From Candidatus Roizmanbacteria bacterium CG09_land_8_20_14_0_10_41_9 (GTDB lineage Bacteria; Patescibacteriota; Microgenomatia; UBA1406; GWC2-37-13): DNA of 6,606 nucleotides. Below the pieces are notes generated by a model, which saw only the letters and a program-made list of their open reading frames with translations, ran no database searches and was not told where the DNA came from. A program made the position numbers and the translations under genes. Below, piece after piece: positions 1-3,646 of this stretch. Location: assembly GCA_002774185.1 (NCBI GenBank), contig PEZG01000076.1:1768-8373 (forward strand). Reading direction: 5' to 3'. Each line of letters starts with the position of its first letter. Within the stretch, counting starts at the first letter, position 1.

Positions 1-375
1 AAGAAGATAAATTTCGTCTTCCTTTATCAGGGTTTTTTTGGGAAACTTCATCGAAAGGGCGATGTATTTTATCTTTCCTAATTTTGATATATTTTTCTGT
101 ATCAACAATGCAAGGTTTGAGGATTTGCAAAATATTCTCAAAAATTCATCGTATAGAAGGTAGTTTTTATTAAGGTAATAGAATACTTTGTTTAATCTCC
201 GCTCCCTGTGGAGGACCCGCTCAGAAAACAGAATGTCAAGCTCCCGTTTTACCGCATTCACCTCTTCATTTACCTCCCTGACAATTCTCCTCAAGTAAAA
301 GCTTTCGTTCGGATTGTGAAAAAAAAGCTGCAATATTTTTCTTCTGGCTTTTGATGGAATTATCTGCAGTAACAT
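1..375 (-). CDS. winged-helix protein with degenerate nucleotidyltransferase-like region (C-terminus cut by window edge)
   Basis: Partial gene: 125 codons are open from ATG at 375 down to the left edge, with no stop reached. Residues 8-70 read as a winged helix-turn-helix of the ArsR/MarR kind: a first helix around SKARRKILQLF, a recognition segment around residues 27-50 (YLRRIVREVN, then VKRELDIL) and a basic wing ending in VFYYLN. After residue 95 the pattern LGKIKYIALSMKF then DEIYLL resembles the start of a MNT-type nucleotidyltransferase fold, but the usual G-S and D-x-D residues are not there, so catalysis looks unlikely. It follows the DUF3048 gene by 8 bases, with no Shine-Dalgarno, so it is probably co-transcribed and translationally coupled. 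A DNA-binding regulatory role is inferred; targets are unknown. The wHTH call is fairly safe, the second domain tentative. Confidence 0.72.
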   Translation of the reverse strand, partial: MLLQIIPSKARRKILQLFFHNPNESFYLRRIVREVNEEVNAVKRELDILFSERVLHRERRLNKVFYYLNKNYLLYDEFLRIFCKSSNLALLIQKNISKLGKIKYIALSMKFPKKTLIKEDEIYLL

Positions 376-383
376 AGGATTTG

Positions 384-1586
384 TTAATACGTCACTTTAT
401 TTCCTGTGGGTAATATTTCCACAAATATCTGACCCCGCACCATGGAAACCTCTTTGCCGTCCTCATCATAGAATTTCATCCTGCTCTCCACGTCAGCTTT
501 TTTCCACGTTGCTTCTATTGCCGTGCCGTCTTGGAATATGTAGGCGTCTCCGGAACCAATGATATCATACAGAATGTGTCCTCCTTCATAATCGTCGTTT
601 GCCTGAGATTCATCCGCTAACACCACGATGACGTTTTTTGATTCTAGGGGTTTCCCGGTGTTCTTATCCAAATGCAACGCTCCCCCATTCGTTCTCAGAT
701 AACTATTGGAAGTTCTGCTATATTTCCACTCTACCGCAAAATCTGATGCGAACGCGTTCCAGAAACCAAAGTTTATCTTCGGAACGCTCCCCCGCTCTTG
801 CAACGTCGCATCGTCCTTGAATTTCCAGGATTCAAAGGAAGTGTCCCAAGAAACGTTTTCTTCATCCACGTTCGTAAGATCTCTTTTTGTTTTTGCATAT
901 TGCCACAGCTTTGAAGTGGATGAATATACGGTATGTTCCGTCACTCTCCCCGGAAGTCTTTCATAATCCCTCCAGTAGTATGGAAACGGTACTCCAAACT
1001 GATTCATATCGTTATATCCTTCCCAGCCAAGCTTCCGTATGGTACCAAGGGCATCGGCGGGCGCTCCATTTCCGCACCCAGAGCCGGTCTCTTTATCGCA
1101 GTTCGCTCCTCCCACATGACCATAAAGAGGATAATTGCCATATTCTTGTAAAAGCCGCACAAAATATATGCGTGCAGATCGAACCGGACCCACGTAGGAC
1201 GCATCTTTGCAATAATACATCGCTAAGAACCGTGTCACCCCTCCTTCAGCAACTGCTTCATAAATGATATCGGCCGCGGATAATCCAGATTGAGGTCTTG
1301 CATCCTTGTGATTTTCTATCATAATGCCCAAGGGACGTCGTGTGAGCCATTTGTCTTTCTGAGTTTTTGTCAACATAGCTCCATTTAGAGGGCATTCTTC
1401 GGTTTTCGGCTCAGTTGACTCTGCCTCCTGTGTAGTGCCGTTCCCGTTAGGCTTCGGAGCCGTATAGTTAGAAAGGGAAGATGTCAACGATATTACCTTA
1501 CCAGAAGAAAAATACGAATAGGAACCATATCCTGATAGAAGAAATACAATAAGGACAATAGGAAGAACAATTTTTTTGGGTATCAT
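384..1586 (-). CDS. DUF3048 (YerB-like) membrane-anchored envelope protein
   Basis: A 400-residue protein with an N-terminal hydrophobic segment (about residues 5-26) after MIPKK, a low-complexity linker (30-65) rich in S, T, P, N and E, then the DUF3048 N-terminal domain. Diagnostic stretches are ENHKDARPQSGLSAADIIYE (91-110), VGPVRSARIYFV (132-143), HVGGA (157-161) and EHTVY (217-221). The C-terminal DUF3048 domain follows from about 280 and ends with KFYDEDGKEV and RGQIFVEILP. B. subtilis YerB is the named relative and is predicted to be a lipoprotein. Here the hydrophobic segment ends LLSGYGS with no cysteine, so a lipid anchor is not possible at that site; an uncleaved anchor or an ordinary signal peptide is more likely. 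A cysteine pair (C163, C171) sits in a short Gly-rich loop after HVGGA. It is the middle gene of a three-gene operon, 27 bases after DUF4446. Its biochemical role is unknown; an extracytoplasmic location is inferred. Confidence 0.93.
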   Translation of the reverse strand: MIPKKIVLPIVLIVFLLSGYGSYSYFSSGKVISLTSSLSNYTAPKPNGNGTTQEAESTEPKTEECPLNGAMLTKTQKDKWLTRRPLGIMIENHKDARPQSGLSAADIIYEAVAEGGVTRFLAMYYCKDASYVGPVRSARIYFVRLLQEYGNYPLYGHVGGANCDKETGSGCGNGAPADALGTIRKLGWEGYNDMNQFGVPFPYYWRDYERLPGRVTEHTVYSSTSKLWQYAKTKRDLTNVDEENVSWDTSFESWKFKDDATLQERGSVPKINFGFWNAFASDFAVEWKYSRTSNSYLRTNGGALHLDKNTGKPLESKNVIVVLADESQANDDYEGGHILYDIIGSGDAYIFQDGTAIEATWKKADVESRMKFYDEDGKEVSMVRGQIFVEILPTGNKVTY

Positions 1587-1613
1587 ATGGTTGGAATTAA
1601 TTAATAAAAAAAA

Positions 1614-2060
1614 TTATTTGCTCTGCTCAATCGCTTGCTTTTCTTCTCTGGATAATTGATATTCTTCTCCCTCACCATTTTTTACACGTTTCGCATACGC
1701 TCTCAAACCGTCTCTTGTGTAAATGAAATTCACGACAAGTCCGCTGTTTTTTTTATCAAGAAGAGCCAGGACAAAACTCTGTTCTCCGCCCGTCCTTTCA
1801 AATGGATTGAACCGGAGAAGGGCAGTTTTTTGCAGGTGGAACTGCTCTTTTTCCTCCAATCGCGCCAATACCATTCCTAGCCTTTTTACCTCTTCTTTCT
1901 TTTTTCCTTCGTTGGATAGAATCTGATCCAAGATCTCATCAATCCGCTCCTTCCCTGTCTTCGAAACAAGTTTTAAATAGTGTTTTCGCGTGGAATAAAT
2001 GATAACGGATAAAATAGCACACCAAATAAAAAATATCGTCAAGGCACCATAAACAATCAT
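1614..2060 (-). CDS. DUF4446 family single-pass membrane protein
   Basis: A 148-residue protein. Residues 3-23 form one transmembrane helix, 25-75 a charged, probably helical or coiled-coil stretch, and 75-145 the DUF4446 core. That core is recognised from HLQKTALLRFNPFERTGG (75-92), then EQSFVLALLD (93-102), TRDGLRAYAKRV (115-126) and LSREEKQAI (136-144), which match the family pattern of an RFNPF motif, SFxLALLD and a YAK strand. The function of the family is unknown; the topology suggests a cytoplasmic or periplasmic domain tethered to the membrane. It is the first gene of the leftward operon with DUF3048 and the winged-helix protein. ATG at 2060 is chosen because an in-frame TAA lies two codons upstream. 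The start lies 8 bases after a strong -10 element, so no Shine-Dalgarno is expected or seen at normal distance. Confidence 0.92.
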   Translation of the reverse strand: MIVYGALTIFFIWCAILSVIIYSTRKHYLKLVSKTGKERIDEILDQILSNEGKKKEEVKRLGMVLARLEEKEQFHLQKTALLRFNPFERTGGEQSFVLALLDKKNSGLVVNFIYTRDGLRAYAKRVKNGEGEEYQLSREEKQAIEQSK

Positions 2061-2068
2061 TGGTTACC

Positions 2069-2097
2069 ATTTTAACCTCTTTACAAATTACTGTCAA
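2069..2097 (-). promoter_or_regulatory. sigma70-type promoter for the DUF4446-DUF3048-wHTH operon
   Basis: On the minus strand TTGACA (2097-2092), a 17-base spacer and TAAAAT (2074-2069) form an almost perfect housekeeping promoter. Counting from the -10 box, transcription should begin at about 2062, two bases before the ATG at 2060. The transcript would be leaderless or nearly so. Confidence 0.82.
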
Positions 2098-2108
2098 TAT
2101 GATAACAA
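2080..2108 (+). promoter_or_regulatory. possible weak promoter for the 91-residue protein gene
   Basis: On the plus strand TTTACA (2080-2085), 17 bases, then TAACAA (2103-2108) would put the transcription start on the A of ATG 2115, giving a leaderless message. The -35 is good but the -10 is poor. An alternative -10, TATGAT (2098-2103), has no matching -35. Either would overlap the stronger minus-strand promoter, so the two should compete for polymerase. Confidence 0.35.
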
Positions 2109-2114
2109 TGATGT

Positions 2115-2390
2115 ATGCCGAAAAAAACGAAGAAAGAAAAAATTATTGCTGCATATCGAAATAAACTGAAGATTCTTCATTTAACGCAACCCACGATTCC
2201 GGATAAAACTCCTCCTCCGTCTGTATCCGAACAAAGTGGTGATACACACTTTATCTTATCCGAACAAGATAAAACTACCACTGGTTTCTTCATGGCCGAT
2301 TTCAAAAAAAGCATACTTCTTATCCTGGGAATAATTGCGCTTGAAATTATTCTCTATTTTGCTACGATTAACAATTATTTGAAATTCTAG
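2115..2390 (+). CDS. small basic protein with one C-terminal transmembrane helix, unknown function
   Basis: A 91-residue protein in three parts. Residues 1-22 are strongly basic and helical-looking (MPKKTKKEKIIAAYRNKLK); 23-58 is a polar, Pro/Thr/Ser-rich linker; 59-86 holds a phenylalanine-rich approach (FFMADFKKS) and one hydrophobic helix (ILLILGIIALEIILYFATI), followed by a six-residue tail. I do not assign it to a named family. From memory, similar small proteins with a KKTKKEKI-type start and a DFKKSxxL...ALExxLYFA end recur in Patescibacteria genomes, so it may be a lineage-specific family; this is recollection, not a search. The basic N-terminus could bind nucleic acid or lipid head groups near the membrane (inference). 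ATG 2115 has no Shine-Dalgarno; the ATGs just upstream are out of frame. It lies 46 bases before the DUF5679 gene on the same strand and is probably co-transcribed with it. Confidence 0.8.
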   Translation: MPKKTKKEKIIAAYRNKLKILHLTQPTIPDKTPPPSVSEQSGDTHFILSEQDKTTTGFFMADFKKSILLILGIIALEIILYFATINNYLKF

Positions 2391-2413
2391 GCTTGATTCC
2401 AGATGGAGAACCA

Positions 2414-2440
2414 ATGAAAGGGGGTGAAACGTATTTATGA
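2414..2440 (+). other. possible 8-codon upstream ORF overlapping the DUF5679 start
   Basis: ATG 2414 is preceded by GGAG (2405-2408) at a 5-base spacing and encodes MKGGETYL. Its TGA (2438-2440) overlaps the ATG of the DUF5679 gene in the arrangement ATGA, and its coding bases contain that gene's Shine-Dalgarno. It could couple or gate translation of DUF5679, or be chance; there is no protein-level evidence. Confidence 0.25.
2418..2427 (+). promoter_or_regulatory. strong Shine-Dalgarno of the DUF5679 gene
   Basis: AAGGGGGTGA differs from the ideal anti-SD complement AAGGAGGTGA at one base, which still allows a G-U pair. It ends 9 bases before ATG 2437 and favours that start over the in-frame ATG at 2446. 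It is the only strong Shine-Dalgarno I see in front of a start in the window. Confidence 0.75.
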
Positions 2441-2580
2441 CAACGATGTATTGTGTAAAATGTAGAGCAAAAAAAGAGGTATCAAATCCAGAGAAGGTTA
2501 CCATGAAAAATGGGAAACCGGCAATGAAAGCAAAATGCCCAGATTGTGGAACAGGAATGTATAAAATTGGTTCCAACTAA
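2437..2580 (+). CDS. DUF5679 zinc-knuckle miniprotein
   Basis: A 47-residue protein. It begins MTTMYCVKCRAKKEV, continues through a VTMKNGKPAMKAKC segment and ends CPDCGTGMYKIGSN. Two CxxC pairs (C6/C9 and C37/C40) form a four-cysteine zinc ribbon or knuckle, and the KNGKPA turn between them plus the FKIG/YKIG-type end are the signature of DUF5679. The family is small and of unknown function; a role in binding nucleic acid or a protein partner is only an inference from the zinc ribbon and the basic charge. The start at 2437 is fixed by the Shine-Dalgarno. It follows the 91-residue gene on the same strand and is followed by a bidirectional terminator, so it ends its transcription unit. Confidence 0.9.
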   Translation: MTTMYCVKCRAKKEVSNPEKVTMKNGKPAMKAKCPDCGTGMYKIGSN

Positions 2581-2594
2581 TATTGATTAGATTT

Positions 2595-2633
2595 AAAAAA
2601 ACCTTTCCCGTCCATCGCGGGATAGGTTTTTTT
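2595..2633. terminator. bidirectional intrinsic terminator between convergent genes
   Basis: A7-CCT (2595-2604) pairs with AGG-T7 (2624-2633), one T-T mismatch follows, then TCCCG (2606-2610) pairs with CGGGA (2618-2622) around a 7-base loop. Read from either strand it gives a GC-containing stem followed by seven U residues. It ends the plus-strand DUF5679 unit and the minus-strand ThpR unit. The ThpR stop codon (2632-2634) overlaps the T tract by two bases. Confidence 0.9.
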
Positions 2634-3162
2634 ATAAGAGGGGGAATTTCTTCACGATTCTATATACTGGTTTTTTTTCGGTCATAACGCTTTCAAACAA
2701 AACGATCTCCTTGACCTGGAATGAAATGTTGACATTGAGTCTTTCCGCTTTTTTCTTCATAAGAAAGTATTGTTGTTTGGAAGGTATCTTATACCGAGCA
2801 AAGGTTATATGAGGTAAAAATGGTTTTGAATAACTGACAACCAATTCTTTCCTAAGAGCACTAACCAACGCCTCGAGTTTTTTCTCTCTTTTGAAGATAA
2901 GGTAAATTAATATGGAATCGTTGATGAGAAGATCCGCGCCCAGCGAGTAGAGATAAAACGAAGATTGATCATATACTGCTCTTTTTATTTTCTCTTCTAT
3001 CATTTTCAATCGTGTCTGCTCGCCAAGGAAGTGGAGGGTTAAATGGTAGGTATCCCAAGACACCCATCTCAGGTGAGGGTATTCGCTCTTTAATTCGCCT
3101 AATTGATCATCAATCTCCTTTTTGATGGATCCAGGTAAGTCAATTGCCAAAAAAAGTTTCAT
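2632..3162 (-). CDS. thpR: RNA 2',3'-cyclic phosphodiesterase (ThpR / 2'-5' RNA ligase family)
   Basis: A 176-residue protein of the LigT/2H phosphoesterase family, at the family's usual length. It begins MKLFLAIDLP, the typical first strand. The two catalytic HxTx motifs are both intact: HLTL at 40-43 within YHLTLHFLG, and HITF at 118-121 within LPHITFAR. Characterised members hydrolyse 2',3'-cyclic phosphate RNA ends to 2'-phosphates and can reversibly join 2'-5' linkages on tRNA halves; the natural substrate here is unknown. It is cytoplasmic, with no signal or membrane segment. The start overlaps the end of the upstream nucleotidyltransferase gene by 23 bases in another frame. No Shine-Dalgarno is evident, so translation probably depends on coupling to that gene. 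Confidence 0.94.
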   Translation of the reverse strand: MKLFLAIDLPGSIKKEIDDQLGELKSEYPHLRWVSWDTYHLTLHFLGEQTRLKMIEEKIKRAVYDQSSFYLYSLGADLLINDSILIYLIFKREKKLEALVSALRKELVVSYSKPFLPHITFARYKIPSKQQYFLMKKKAERLNVNISFQVKEIVLFESVMTEKKPVYRIVKKFPLL

Positions 3163-3619
3163 AGGATTTTATAAGATTTGTACTAGAATACTTTTTTAGA
3201 TATGGAACCACGATGGTTAAATCCGCGCCGAACTTTCGGGCTTGACGTCGTTTTTTTTCCAAATGCACATCGTTTTGAGTCACTGCAATGTGGGAAGGCT
3301 TCACTACCTCTATCAGATGTTCATACTGCGTATCGCTTGTGAAATGCGGCAGAAGAATGACACAATCCACTATCTCCAATGCTACGAGCAACTCTGCCCG
3401 TTGACGTTGGGTATGGGCAGGACTGCGTTTATGATTTTTTATGAACTCGTCTGATTCTAAAGCAACGATTAATACGTCTCCCCGATTCTTTGCCTTCTTC
3501 AAAAAAACCAGGTGACCATAGTGGAATAGGTCAAAACACCCTCCAACAAGGACTGTTTTCTTACCTCGCATACGTGGTAGAATGGTATGTACATCTTTCC
3601 AGGGAACAATCTTTTCCAT
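3140..3619 (-). CDS. cytidylyltransferase-like nucleotidyltransferase (RfaE C-domain / TagD-like)
   Basis: A 159-residue protein with a single HIGH-superfamily nucleotidyltransferase domain. VLVGGCFDLFHYGH (23-36) carries the HxGH nucleotide-binding motif (H33, H36). It is followed by FLKKAKNRGDVLIVALESDE, by an RxRxELL helix (R72-L78) with VDCVILL (84-90), and by KKYSSTNLI (142-150), which matches the SSTxLI motif that closes the active site. Family members activate sugar phosphates, glycerol phosphate or FMN with CTP or ATP. There is no kinase domain, and the substrate cannot be read from the sequence. I start it at ATG 3619: upstream codons stay open to 3868 but lie inside the DUF4012 gene on the other strand and resemble nothing in this family, whereas 3619 gives the expected N-terminus and sits just after a TATAAT box. 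It forms an operon with thpR. Confidence 0.88.
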   Translation of the reverse strand: MEKIVPWKDVHTILPRMRGKKTVLVGGCFDLFHYGHLVFLKKAKNRGDVLIVALESDEFIKNHKRSPAHTQRQRAELLVALEIVDCVILLPHFTSDTQYEHLIEVVKPSHIAVTQNDVHLEKKRRQARKFGADLTIVVPYLKKYSSTNLIKSYETFFGN

Positions 3620-3640
3620 AAAAAAATACACGTTTATTAT
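3613..3640 (+). promoter_or_regulatory. promoter for the DUF4012-bL25 operon
   Basis: TTTCCA (3613-3618), 16 bases, TATTAT (3635-3640), then six bases to ATG 3647, so the predicted first transcribed base is the A of the start codon. This supports a leaderless message and the choice of ATG 3647. The -35 matches four of six bases and the -10 five of six. Confidence 0.55.
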
Positions 3641-3641
3641 A
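3636..3641 (-). promoter_or_regulatory. -10 element (TATAAT) for the nucleotidyltransferase-thpR operon
   Basis: A perfect TATAAT reads leftwards from 3641. It predicts transcription from about 3629 and a leader of about 10 bases before ATG 3619. The best -35 candidates 16-18 bases upstream match only three of six bases, and there is no TGn extension. It overlaps the plus-strand -10 by five bases. Confidence 0.65.
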
Positions 3642-3646
3642 CAAGA

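Noticed and set aside
638..1267. Several plus-strand open frames opposite the DUF3048 gene
   Set aside because: They are antisense to a well-recognised gene, have no family resemblance, and overlap each other in different frames.
1587..1660. Internal promoter before DUF3048 (TTGAGC, 18 bases, TATTAA on the minus strand)
   Set aside because: The -10 matches four of six bases in very AT-rich sequence, so chance is likely; the gene is adequately served by the upstream promoter.
2446..2448. Alternative start for DUF5679
   Set aside because: It lies too far from the strong Shine-Dalgarno; ATG 2437 is better placed.
2256..2576. Minus-strand open frame of 106 codons
   Set aside because: It is antisense to the 91-residue gene and to DUF5679, whose zinc motifs and Shine-Dalgarno support the plus strand.
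3140..3142. TGA read as glycine (recoded genetic code of some CPR lineages)
   Set aside because: TGA ends the nucleotidyltransferase exactly after its SSTxLI region, and no recognised gene has an in-frame TGA.
3587..3646. Longer N-terminus for the DUF4012 protein
   Set aside because: It would overlap the divergent nucleotidyltransferase gene and cross the promoter; ATG 3647 fits the -10 spacing exactly.
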